Source of the DNA: Phlegmacium glaucopus
Lineage: Eukaryota > Basidiomycota > Agaricomycetes > Agaricales > Cortinariaceae
Assembly: GCA_015039465.1 (NCBI GenBank)
Contig: MU130424.1
Location: 1 to 61,469, forward strand
DNA: 61,469 nt
Direction of reading: 5' to 3'
Positions 21,866 to 33,168 of this stretch are shown in pieces. The first letter of the stretch is position 1. Each line of letters starts with the position of its first letter. Under the pieces are notes generated by a model, which saw only the letters and a program-made list of their open reading frames with translations, did no database searches and had not been told where the DNA came from. Position numbers and translations under genes: made by a program.

Positions 21866-24800
21866 ATGTCGGACGAAAGACCGTCTACGAGACATCGCAT
21901 AGGCAAAGTTGCTCGATATGTCAAGGGGAAGTTAACTTCTCTTTCTAAGCTGTCGCGCCCGCCTGCAGTACCGTCGATCGATATGGATTCAGTGCCTGAT
22001 CACCATATAGCAACGACAGATACACTGACAGCAGGAACAAGGTGAGTAAATGAACCATGTCGTCCGACAGTTGTTGATTATGACTTGACATCCTCATAAT
22101 TTCAAGTGATTTACCCTTCAATATGATCCTTGTGGCCGGCGTCGATCACGCGCCAACCATAGGTGTTGCGAGTACGGAAGCATCCACAGTGTCCTCTCCA
22201 ACTTCCGTACCCTTTTCAGCATCGATACCTGTTGTGCACAGAGAACTTGGTTCCGTTAGTAGCTTGGCACCAGAAACTCTACCCACGGTCAGTATTCATC
22301 GTGCGATCAACGCCGTCACCACTAATTACTACCCATCTAGCACATGTCTCCAAACAATAGTCCAATGCCTCCCTTTCAAGGCGTTCACAGTACATACATG
22401 GCACAACCGAATATTAGCATGGCCAGTAATGTATGTATCATTCTAGCAGCGTGTAAATGACAATCTGTGTATTAACAGTTCTGTCTTCCTTTCAGGTCCA
22501 GACAAGGCCTCAAATTTTAGTGAGCATGTATTTTTCGGATTGAGACCATCGTTAAAACCTAACTCATTTAGGGCGTAACTCAAAACACCCATAGTCCAAT
22601 GACTGTCTTCCAAGGTGCTCACGATGTGACCTTGCGTAACTCGACAATCAACATGGCCAATACTGTAAGCATCATTCCATTTGCATAGAAACCAATCTGT
22701 GTAATGACAGTTCTATCATCGTGTTAGATCAACTTGCACGCACCATCCAATCCTGATGGAAACGAACAATCTAAATCTCGAATCATAGTGAGGGTGTTTA
22801 TTCTTTGGACTGGGATAATCATTGCTAAAACCTAGTTTATAGGCTGCACTACGTGATAATCTCTTACCTCGTGCTGAGTTTGCAGAATACGACGCGGCGT
22901 CTCCTGCCCCACGCAATGCATGTACAGAGAACACTCGCAAGGCAATCCTTCATAGACTACGAGAATGGGCCAGTGATAATACGGCCACAAAGGTATACTG
23001 GCTTAATGGGATGGCTGGAACTGGCAAGACAACAATTGCTTACTCGTTCAGTGAAGTCCTTGATGAAGGGGAATCCCTTGGTGGTACCTTCTTCTCTTCT
23101 CATCTTCGGGTTGATACCAGTGATGTTCGTTGCATTATCCCCACCATCTGTCTTCAGTTGGCTGTCAGTGGGTATTTTCCCACTCTGTCCCAATTAATTT
23201 TGGATGTAGTGGAAGCCAATCCTGGTTGCAAATCTTGGAGGATTACCAAACAATTCTTGAATTTCATTGTTAGACCACTCACTGCTGCATACAGGGATAG
23301 TGGAGAGGTAGTAGTTGTCCCAGTGATTGTTCTTGATGCTCTAGATGAGTGCTCTGACCGGTCCCTTGTGGCTGAGTTGCTTTCTGTGATATTAAAGCAC
23401 AGTAAATCTCTTCCAGTGAAGTTTTTCATCACTGGTCGTCCTGAGATATTGCTGAAGGAGACTTTTGATGGGTTTTTGGGTCATTCCCGTTTCATCCTTC
23501 ATGAGGTTGAAAAGGATATTGTACAAGCTGATATTGAGCTTTACATTAAAGCTTGCTTGCTTGATGGGCAAGTTAAGTACAATTGGGATAATTGGCCACC
23601 TCAGGCTGAAGTTGAAAGCCTTGTTAAGATGTCTGGGATTTTGTTCATTTATGCAGCAACTGTCTGCAAATATATTGCTCAGAGGGGTTGCTCTAGCATG
23701 CCTGGGCGTCTTTCTGCTGTGGTCAGTTCTGCATTGGAAACAAGATCTGATCTAACCCAGCCACTATATGTTCTTTATGGGAGAATTTTGGGTGCTGCCT
23801 ATGACTCCACAACTGTTGGGGAGGCATCAGATATAGACATGGTTCTGACAGCTGTTGTATATGCCTATAATCCTCTGTCTATGACTGCTATCAGTCTTTT
23901 GGTGCAAATACCTATAGAACGGGTTAATGTAGCACTTTCTTCCCTTCATTCTTTGATACATATTCCTTCATCTCAACATTCTGCTAAGCACATCTCAATA
24001 TTCCATGCTTCCTTCTATGATTTCATCAGTAATCAGATTCTTTCCACAGAGCACTATCTTGACCCTTGTGTTTCACACAAACATCTGGCACTTCAGTGTC
24101 TGTCCTTGATGGAGACAGAATGGTCACAGAAAGAAAAGGTATCTTACTTGGAAGAGAGGGAATGTGGGGAGATTTCTGAATCTCTTGCATATGCTTGTGG
24201 CAACTGGGCCTTGCATTTCACCTATGCAGACATCAACAATGAATTTGATGAATTGAAGCATTTCTTTGAAAGACATCTTCTGCGATGGATGGATTGTTTG
24301 AGCATTTTAGGAAAGTTAGGAGTTGCAATGCATTCACTGCACAAACTAGAAGTTTGGAAAAATGTAAGTAATCTTGATGGCTATTGGTGAATTGCACTTA
24401 TGATAGAAATCAGACCCCAAAGCCCTTGGCAACAACAGTGATTGATGCTGAAAGATTTCTAAAAGAAAATTTTGATTTTATTAAAAATAGCAGTCTTGAA
24501 GGATGTCCTTCAGCCCTTGCATGGCTTCCAGAAAAATCTGATATTTTGAAAATATATGGAAGTAGAATGGATTGTCCCTGGAAGCTCTGTTGGGGAAGGA
24601 GGAAGGCATGGGGTCTATCTGAAACAGTTCTGAGACATGGGAATTGGGTCAACTCTGCTGTCTTCTCTTCTGATGGTATGCATATTGTGTCTGCATCTGA
24701 TGATTGCACTGCAAGGATCTGCAATACAGCCACAGGAGAGTGTGAGGCAGAACTCAAAGGACATTCAAATTGGGTCAACTCTGCTGTCTTCTCTCCTAAT

Positions 24801-26675
24801 GGTATGCATATTGTGTCTGCATCTGGTGATTGGACTGCAAGAATCTGGAATACAGCCACAGGAGAGTGTGAGGCAGAACTCAAAGGACATTCAAATAGGG
24901 TCAACTCTGCTGTCTTCTCTCCTGATGGTATGCATATTGTATCTGCATCTCATGACCACACTGCAAGGATCTGGAATACAGCCACAGGAGAGTGTGAGGC
25001 AGAACTCAAAGGACATTCAAATAGGGTCAACTCTGCTGTCTTCTCTCCTGATGGTATGCATATTGTGTCTGCATCTGATGATTGGACTGCAAGGATCTGG
25101 AATACAGCCACAGGAGAGTGTGAGGCAGAACTCAAAGGACATTCAAATTGGGTCAACTCTGCTGTCTTCTCTCCTAATGGTATGCATATTGTGTCTGCAT
25201 CTGGTGATTGCACTGCAAGGATCTGGAATGCAGCCACAGGAGAGTGTGAGGCAGTACTCAAAGGACATTTGCATTTGGTCAACTCTGCTGTCTTCTCTCC
25301 TGATGGTATGCATATTGTGTCTGCATCTCATGATTGCACTGCAAGGATTTGGAATACAGCCACAGCAAAGTGTGAGGCTGAACTCAAAGGACATTCAAAT
25401 TCTGTCAATTCTGCTGTCTTCTCTTCTGATGGTATGCATATTGTGTCTGCATCTGGTGATCACACTGCAATGATCTGGAATGCAGCCACAGGAGAGTGTG
25501 AGGCAGAACTCAAAGAACATTCAAATTGGGTCAAATCTGCTGTCTTCTCTCCTGTTGGTATGCATATTGTGTCTGCATCTCGTGATTGCACTGCAAGGAT
25601 CTGGAATACAGCCACAGGAGAGTGTGGGGTGGAACTTGGGGAATATTCAACTTGGGTCAACTCTGCTGTCTTCTCTTCTGATGGTATGCATATTGTGTCT
25701 GCATCTCATGATTGGACTGCAAGAATCTGGAATACAGCCACAGGAGAGTGTGAGGCAGAACTCAAAGGACATTCAAATTGGGTCAACTCTGCTGTCTTCT
25801 CTCCTGATGGTATGCATATTGTGTCTGCATCTGATGATAACACTGCAAGGATCTGGAATACAGCCACAGGAGAGTGTGAGGCAGAACTCAAAGGACATTC
25901 AAATTGGGTCAACTCTGCTGTCTTCTCTCCTAATGGTATGCATATTGTGTCTGCATCTTATGATTGCACTGCAAGGATCTGGAATGCAGCCACAGGAGAG
26001 TGTGAGGCAGTACTCAAAGGACATTTGCATTTGGTCAACTCTGCTGTCTTCTCTCCTGATGGTATGCATATTGTGTCTGCATCTGATGATTGCACTGCAA
26101 GGATTTGGAATACAGCCACAGCAAAGTGTGAGGCTGAACTCAAAGGACATTCAAATTCTGTCAATTCTGCTGTCTTCTCTTCTGATGGTATGCATATTGT
26201 GTCTGCATCTAATGACTACACTGCACGGATCTGGAATACAATCACAGGAGAGTGTGAAGCTGAACTCAAAGGACAATCACATTGGGTCAGTTCTGCTGTC
26301 TTCCCTCCTAATGGTATGCGTACTCTGTCTGTATCTAATGCTCAAACTGCACAGATATGGGATACAGCCATAGGAGGGTATGAGGCACAGCTCAACACAT
26401 GTTCCTCTGTTCCACCTTTATCTGGTAGCAGTCAATTACCTGTTGTACCATCAATTCCTGGTGTTTTTGTCCACAGTGATTTTGATGGCCGACTTCATGT
26501 GTCTTCTCACTTGTCTTTCCTTGACATATACAAAGATACAATATTTCATACCATATGCCTTCAGAAGATATGGGTCCCACCCCCTTTCCGTAAGCCATCA
26601 GCTATAGGATATCACTTATCTAAAATATGCCTTGGATATGCTTCAGGAGAATTTTTGCTTCTAGATGTGTGTTGA
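21866..26675 (+). CDS. NLR (STAND) protein: NACHT plus 14 WD40 repeats, 1468 aa
   Basis: Eight exons in frame: 21866-22041, 22107-22287, 22341-22430, 22496-22519, 22572-22664, 22728-22787, 22843-24363 and 24414-26675. Residues 1-208 are a low-complexity N-terminal part with a duplicated FQG-x-H motif and no recognised effector domain. NACHT begins near 255: Walker A NGMAGTGKTT (about 264-273), Walker B VIVLDALDECSD (about 368-379), sensor-like FFITGRPE. Helical region to about 790, then 14 WD40 repeats of 42 aa to about 1375, then a unique tail. Proteins of this build (for example HET-E/HET-D in ascomycetes) sense ligands through the propeller and trigger incompatibility or defence. The final donor/acceptor choice (24364-24413) was fixed by frame. 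No breaks seen. Ligand and output unknown. Confidence 0.88.
24637..26390 (+). repeat. 126-bp tandem repeat array encoding WD40 units (14 copies)
   Basis: Each unit is 126 nt (42 codons), core VNSAVFSPDGMHIVSAS then a variable triplet and TARIWNTATGECEAELKGHS. Copies differ mainly at the residue before VNSAVF (W, R, L or S) and at the residues flanking the D after SAS (D, G, H, R, Y or N before it; C, W, H, N or Y after it). Units 4-7 and 10-13 are especially alike, implying a block duplication. Because the unit has no stops in other frames, long spurious open frames exist on both strands; they are shadows. Confidence 0.92.
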
Positions 26676-27345
26676 TGATCCTTTTATTCCAATTTCCCCA
26701 ATGTTACCTCATTACTCAAAAATTCCTCTCAAATATGGTTTCAATGTTAGTATCTTGAATATCTTTAACTTCTGGCAGAGCTTGGTTGGTTTTCATAATA
26801 GTACAAGCCCTTCTTTTTTATATATATGTAACATATCACAAACATCTCTTAACTCCACAACTGCCCCCCTGTGGTTGTGTTACAACTTCAAAGAGTTCAG
26901 ATGACTCTGACTCTAGACAGTTGTATAAAGATCAATTCATATAGTGAGCTCTAAAGAGTGCTGAAGGGTTACTTTAGTATTGCCTTATAGAGTTTGAGAG
27001 AGTTTGAGTGGAGAAGCAGTAGAATTCTCAAGAACTAGCTAGAGAATATACAAAGAGTTAAATACAATATTTATAGTAAGAGAGTGAGTCACATGTAAAC
27101 AGTGAGCCATAGGTAAAGATAGAAATGACTCATGCAATGCACATAGGTAAGCTACACTGTAACAAGTAACATGGTCACCGAACGCACACAGTGTAGTCGT
27201 GTTGCTCGGTTTGGGCAAACACCACCAAACACCCTATGATCTGGGCTGGGTAAACTGTAGTCTGGTGATGGATGGGTTTGAATGAACACATTTATGGTTT
27301 ACAATGCAGCATATGATAGCATGACTGCTGAGCCGGCTAATTGAG
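26676..27345. other. NLR 3' flank, no gene
   Basis: AT-rich. 26880-27130 has repeated GAGAGAGTTTGAG/AGAGTGAG words, but no coding potential, LTR ends or TIRs were recognised. Confidence 0.35.
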
Positions 27346-28360
27346 ACTTTGCAAGGGTGATTGGCTGAAGGTTTTTTGCAGCGGGCCTGGGCATAATACC
27401 GCTAATCATAGGATGACATGTAATGCCAGTTCAGACACACAAGAATGCTGGCTGACTCTGGGATATTGCCAAGCCGACACCACATGTATACTTGGCAATG
27501 TGAAAGTGACTCGGGCAGAGAGCAGCCCGACTGGAGAACAGTTCTCCCTAAGGAGCACCGTATTTCTCTTGAAATCTTTAATATCCTGACTCCCTACTTA
27601 CTACCTGTGTATATTATAGTAATTAATGCATACATGGTACTTGTGTACTGATTTCCTATTGCTGCCATGAACTGTGGTTCTCACCGGCAGGATGCAGTGG
27701 CTTCTGACTACTGATCTCCGATGCCAAGTTGGGCATTTGAGAGACCAGGATGACTGCCGATCCAGCTAAGTAAGATATGGCAAGGTGATTGGCTGAAGCC
27801 GGTTCGGGCACAATATATGAAAATACAGCTGAATTGTTTAAGGATCTGACATGTAAAGAGCAGCTCCATTCTCTTCAAAATTCTCATATTCTGGACTCCC
27901 TACTACCCATATATCTTATAGTAATTAATGCATACATGGTACTCTGTACTGATTTCCTATTGCTGCCATGAACTGTGGTTCTCATCGGCAGGATGCAGTG
28001 GCTTCTGACCACTGATTTCTGAACCTGAGTTGGGCATCTCAGGTATGAAGATGACTGCCAATCTGGCTGAAGTAAGATACAGCAAGGTGATCGGCTGAAT
28101 GGTAATGTAGCCGGTTCAGGCACAATATATGAGAATACAGCCGTATTGTTTAAGGATCTGACATGTAAAGAGCAGCTCCATTCTCGTCATAATTCTCATT
28201 TTCTGGACTCCCTACTACCCATATATCTTATAGTAATTAATGCATACATGGTACTCTGTACTGATTTCCTATTGCTGCCATGAACCGTGGTTCTCATCGG
28301 CAGGATGAAGCAGTTTCTGACCATTGAGCTTTGATGCCAAGTCGGGCACATCAATTGCCG
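27346..28360. repeat. Tandem repeat, unit about 305 bp, three copies
   Basis: Landmarks recur in order. GCAAGG(G)TGATTGGCTGAA occurs at about 27351, 27779 and 28082; CTCCCTACT…TACC…TATATTATAGTAATTAATGC at about 27590, 27896 and 28206; CTGCCATGAACTGTGGTTCTC at about 27662, 27967 and 28276. Units 2 and 3 are spaced about 303-310 nt; unit 1 is longer at its start. No open frame conserved across copies. Confidence 0.75.
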
Positions 28361-28498
28361 CTTACCCTTGTGGTGTTGCCGAGCCCACTCATTTGTCACA
28401 TCACAGACTCGGCAACCTTCAATGATGCCCAGGCAGCACTCATCAGAAGGCTGGACAGTTAAATATTATCTCACAATGAGTAGGAGACATATTTCAAT

Positions 28499-29055
28499 GT
28501 TACATTCCGTCATACATTACTCCGGTCCAACTCCATCGGAGTTGTTTCCGGTAGTCCGTACTCTGTTGCAGTACTTTCCCTTGTCTCCGACTCTACTCCT
28601 CCTACATCTGACTCCGAGACTTCTCCGTATCATTCCGACTCTTCCGATGATACTCCAAACCCTTTACCACACCTTCATCATAACAACTATTCCTTTGTCA
28701 TCACTTTCCCACTATCAGTCAGCACACCAGCCATGGATTATTCACCCAAGAATGCAGGACCTTTTCCGGGAGCAGAACGCAGCACTTATATTTATATTCT
28801 ATATTTTGGTTGCAATTCCTTTTATATTTAAAGTACTCGAACTTGTATGTTTTCCCTCACTTCGAATATCATCTTAGTTTCCTCCTCTTGTTTGTCCTCT
28901 AAGTCACTGAGGTCTTCCAACTTTCTGTTCTCTTCCGGTTCCGAAATCAGGACATTGTAGGAGCTGGGCGGCACAGCACATACGCTGAGGCCAAAGTCCT
29001 TTCCGTTACTTGCTCCGGTTCCGTTCCATCTGATCCGGTGTTACTCCAACGTGAC
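28499..29055 (+). repeat. Dispersed LTR-like repeat, copy 1 (inverse of 32609-33147)
   Basis: From TGTTACATTCCGTCA to CCAACGTGAC this matches the complement of 32609-33147 at high identity over about 540 bp, with differences often at CpG. It is rich in TCCGACTC-type words. It has LTR-like size and a TG start, but no CA end or target duplication was found, so its class is uncertain. Confidence 0.6.
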
Positions 29056-30180
29056 CCCTTGTTTAAACTTAACATTCAACCAGAAAGTACAAACATTCAG
29101 AAACCTAATCACCCAACCAACTGTCATCAAAGGTGGTAAAATCAGCTGCCATAAAAGGACCCAATCTGCTTGGACAGTATGCCACTCCACCTTATCGTCC
29201 TCCACGTCGTCTGACCCAGGGATGAAGGTTTGCACAAAATCTTCAAACATGGCATCTCCATCCTCATTGTCGGATGGGATGAAGGTTTGAGCAAAACTTT
29301 TGAACATGTCATCCCCCCTGTTATCATTATCTTCCAATGGTACAAAAATATCAGCAAATGGTATTGCTGCATCCGACTCGACCAGTGTTGCCTCAAGACA
29401 AACACTGTTTGGTGGTCCTATTTCTTCATTGTCCGAGTCATCGATGTAGACAGTCATAGGTGGGGGACTAGTGGTTTGCATTTCCGGAAGCTCAACATCA
29501 GAATCTTCTACAAAGATAGTTGTTGGAGGTGGATTGTCCGATTCGGCTTGGGGAATCATTGCGGCTGTGGGAGTAGGCTCATCACATTCAATGGATATGA
29601 TTCCAACTATTTGTTATTAGTAAATAGTTGACAGTTATTGGTTGCTGACATACCAGGGCGAGTAGGTGGCAGTAGAACATAATCAGTAGGAGGAGCAGGT
29701 AACCACATCTTTTTGGTTCCTGAGTGGGCAGGAAGCTGAGCATCACTGGACCGGTTTTGCGAAGGGCCAGAATACAGAGGAAAGTTACGAAATGCGAGGG
29801 GGAACTCGTGGGGCTCGAGTTCTCGTTCCACACGAATATCCGAACTCAGCTGCTCGTAGGGTGATGGATTTGCAATCTCCTTGTTTAACTCCTGGTGGAT
29901 TTTTTTGGTTGGACCAGTCAAATCGGATGGGAGGTCGTAGTTGGCAAGGCTCTCGTCATAGCCCAAATGTGGCAACTGGAATTCACGATCTGCTGCCCGA
30001 GCCATATCCCTGAGATCTTCCTCATTTAAGTCCACACCCCATGTCCACTTTTTCAAGGCTTCTGATTGTCCAGTTAGGCCTGCTGCCGAAGCTGATTCAG
30101 CTCCATTGGTGGTATCTTTGATGACTGCTGCCTCAAAGAAAAGATTGATGGCTGATGTCTGATGGATAGCAAGAGCACAT
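29056..30180 (-). pseudogene. 3' part of an unrecognised gene split by the Ty3/gypsy element
   Basis: Minus-strand frame from the LTR edge (30180) to 29654, an intron (29653-29607, GTATGT to AAATAG), then 29606 to about 29056. It reads CALAIHQTSAINLFFEAAVI, KKWTWGVDLNEEDLRDMARA and so on, then an acidic Pro/Asp-rich tail with a duplicated motif (FKSFAQTFIPSD and FEDFVQTFIPGS, about 36 aa apart). The frame is continuous with that ending at 42334 on the other side of the element. I do not recognise the family; it may belong to the KDZ neighbourhood. The last 40 residues probably run into foreign sequence next to the repeat at 28499-29055. Confidence 0.5.
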
Positions 30181-31059
30181 TGATGTACCTGTGGTGGGAT
30201 CAGACCGCAAGTAGTAACATAGTTCAGAGGGGTTAATGTAGTTTTCCTCGATAGAATTTAAAGAGAAGTTCACGGTATTGAAATACGCAAGAAGAATAGG
30301 TCGCAAAGATAGCGAAGTTCGCAAATGAGAACGCAGTGCGCGAAGTAGCTTTAAAGAATGAGACTATTGACTTAGAACATTGCTGCAAAGTTTATGGGAT
30401 CAAAACTCTGGCCGTCTCTTGTTCACCTTCCCTCCTACTTGCTACGGATACTTAATACAAGAGTTGTAAACTAACCAGGTGCGGATATGCAAAACAGTAA
30501 TGTAAAAATTGAGCTAATGCGAAGTCACATGAACCCAGTAGTTTGGTAACGAAGGAATAGGAGATAAAGTAAAAATAAAAGTGATGAGTAAGGAGGTCAG
30601 TTGAATGACCTCCTGTTTCGAAGGAGATGATAAAATAATATATATGGAAAGTCAAAAGAAAGTAAGTTGAAAACAACACGGACCATGATAAAACTAGTGA
30701 AAGGGATGCGTATGCGAGACATGAAATACCGCGAGATTAGATAGTGGCTGTGAAAAAGTGTGGTTGCGAAGGGATGAAATGATTAAGTTCAAATATTGAC
30801 TGAGAGAACTGATGATATGTCGCAGTCTGAAATGCGAAGAGAAACGAGGGTGCTTTGGATAGTTATGAAGGTTGTAGAAATGATGTGCGAAGGTCATGCG
30901 AGGACTATATCATGTTGTGCGAGGTGTGAAGGATGTGTGAGAACTGTGAATGAGAGTGCAAATAAAGTTGGTACCCGCGAGGCATCGGCGTATACTGTGA
31001 AGTTGTTAAATCGCAAAAATAACCAGTTTATGAACCTAGAGGCTATATGGATCCTATCA
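30181..31059 (-). repeat. 3' LTR of Ty3/gypsy 1 (879 bp)
   Basis: On the plus strand it runs from TGATGTACCTG to GGATCCTATCA, i.e. termini TGAT…ATCA on either strand. A solo relative at 48478-49213 has the same ends and a CCAG target duplication, which supports this boundary. Compared with 41466-42333 there are about 23 substitutions over 868 bp. Confidence 0.85.
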
Positions 31060-31151
31060 TCCTCCTCCCAACTGAAATCTAGACTGTCCTCAGTCTAAAC
31101 CCTAAGCCCTTGTTGTACTCCCATAAGTCATGTGAGAACCCGGTGGCGGTG

Positions 31152-32507
31152 TCGCGCACCAATACTGATTGGTAGCGTGAGAAGAAAGCTTAAAAGTCGC
31201 CATCATGAAAATAAGCGGACTTTGAATTTGATTACCTATTTTGGAAGCGGCCCTGAATCGCGTTCCTGGTCAACAAAATCATTCGTTCAACGATAACATC
31301 CCCATTGCTCATCATACTCTCAATGTCTCACACTATGCTCTCCATTGTTTTCACTATCGACATGCTCCTAAGCATATACCATCCATTCGTTCCTTGGCTA
31401 GTGATCCAGCAAAGCGATCAATCTACTATTCGCATCGGTCATCGGCTCGCGTTTGATCGTATCCTTGGTCCATCATTTCAAGAACGGCCCCTTTATGGAC
31501 GCATCAACTACATCTCCCATTATGTAAAAGGCTTTGTCATTGTTGTTGTGGCTATGGACCCACAAGTCTTCCCCTCAGCTATCTATCTTGCCATCCCTCG
31601 CTCCTGGATCTCACTCAGTCCCCTATCCTCACTCATCTACCTCTTATCTTATCATTCACTGCCAAAACCATCATTCACGCGGTACCTGAAGCCTTCCCAC
31701 CCTCTTTATGACAATTTAGGAAGTCCAGGAGGATCACGACTAAGCAGGAATTGCAGATGAATCAGCAGCAGAGGATTATTCTCGCAGTGTGTCAAGTGTT
31801 ATCAAGGCTGCGCGACATGGGACCATGGGCAAGTAGTGTTTTTCTCGGGAACAAGGCTGCGCCTTTCAAGTGTTGACTCAGGACCTTTCACATTTTTGAC
31901 ATGACCACACGCCTATGGAGTCGATATATTTTTGCTATTGGACTATGTACACTGCCTTCTCTTCTTTTCTCTCGCACTTTGACACTTTACAGATTTTTTT
32001 ACTGTTCCTTCTTCTTTTCCATTGTTCTTTTCTTCTCGCAGCTGTCCTCTCTTTATCTTTCTTCCTTTGACAGCGCGTACTTTGTTTCTTTTTATTGTTT
32101 TACATAGCCTCATCCTTAGGGTATAAATACTGCTCTTTTGTACCAGGATAGGTAGTTCAGTTCAATTCATTCTTACCCCCCACTTTCATCATCTCAGTGG
32201 AATTCCAGTGAATTCCTCCCTTAAGTTCGCTTTTCTTGCCCCTTACTGTCAATCTATCCCCTATCCCTCAACCACTATAGTCTTACTGAAGACTCTCTCT
32301 TACTCATCCTCATCCTCGTCTTATACCTCATTCATCTTCCAAGACCTTCATCCTCCTCCTTCTCTTCTCTATTCTTTCCTCTAACCTCTGTGTGTTAAAA
32401 GTCAAGGTTATACCTTCCCTAAACAAACGACAGGGAGTCTTTTGACTTAAAGACTAGTCCATTGCTCTCTGGTTGGTGTTTTATAACAACACAAACAACG
32501 ATTTATA
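31152..32507 (+). repeat. Dispersed repeat B, copy 1 (inverse of 49340-50648)
   Basis: Begins at CACCAATACTGATTGGTAGC and ends near CAACGATTTATA. The other copy is complementary over about 1.3 kb. It holds a TATA-like GGTATAAATAC at 32120 followed by a pyrimidine-rich tract, so it resembles a promoter-bearing LTR or element end. It lies inside the 3' noncoding part of Ty3/gypsy 1. Class unknown; open stretches in it are not shared in frame between copies. Confidence 0.6.
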
Positions 32508-32608
32508 TCGGTTGAAAGCTATAAAAGGCAATTGTTTGCACCACACTTTCCTCTTCATCATCTACCTCAAGACCGTTCCTCTACTGCTGTTAAGTTTAAA
32601 ACAAGGAA

Positions 32609-33147
32609 GTCACGTCGGAGTTACTCTGGAACAGTAAGCGGAAAGGACATTGGCCTCAGCGTGTGTGCTGTGCCGCCCAGCTCCTAAGGTGTCCTGATTT
32701 CGGAACGGAAGAAGAAGTAATAAGATGGAAGACCTCAGTGAGTTAGAGGACAAACAAGAGGAGGAAACAAAGTTGATATTCGAACTGAGGGAAAACATAC
32801 AAGTTCGAGTACTTTAAATATAAAAGGAATTGCAACCGAAATATAGAATATAAATATAAGTGCTGCGTTCTGCTCCTGGAAAAGGTCCTGCATTCTTGGG
32901 TGAATAATCCATGGCTGGTGTGCTGACTGATAGTGGGAAAGTGATGACAAAGGAATAGTTGTTATGACAAAGGTGTGGTAAGGTGTTTGGGATATCGTCG
33001 GAAGAGTCGGAGTGATATGGAGAAGTCTCGGAGTCGGACGTAGGAGGAGTAGAGTCGGAGACAAGGGAAAGTACTGGAACGGAGTACGGACTACCGGAAA
33101 CAACTCCGTCGGAGTCGGACCGGAGTAACATGTGACGGAATGTAACA
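32609..33147 (-). repeat. Dispersed LTR-like repeat, copy 2 (inverse of 28499-29055)
   Basis: The complement starts TGTTACATTCCGTCACATG at 33147 and ends CTCCGACGTGAC at 32609. It ends 21 bp before the start codon of the Zn2Cys6 ORF and may supply its promoter. Confidence 0.6.
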
Positions 33148-33168
33148 ACTGCTTAAACCACCCTCTAC

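Noticed and set aside
24637..26373. Long open frames in the second plus frame and on the minus strand over the WD40 array
   Set aside because: They are by-products of a 126-nt repeat without stops; the NACHT-linked frame has clear WD40 sense.
27346..28390. CRISPR-like array
   Set aside because: Units are about 305 bp and whole-unit tandem copies, not short repeats with unique spacers; the genome is eukaryotic.
30452..30897. Short ORFs inside the LTRs (present in both copies)
   Set aside because: Their conservation only reflects LTR identity; they are Phe/Tyr/Ser-rich with no domain.
31241..31760. Protein-coding gene in repeat B
   Set aside because: The two copies do not preserve one frame: an early stop occurs in one frame and the other is hydrophobic nonsense; treated as noncoding repeat.
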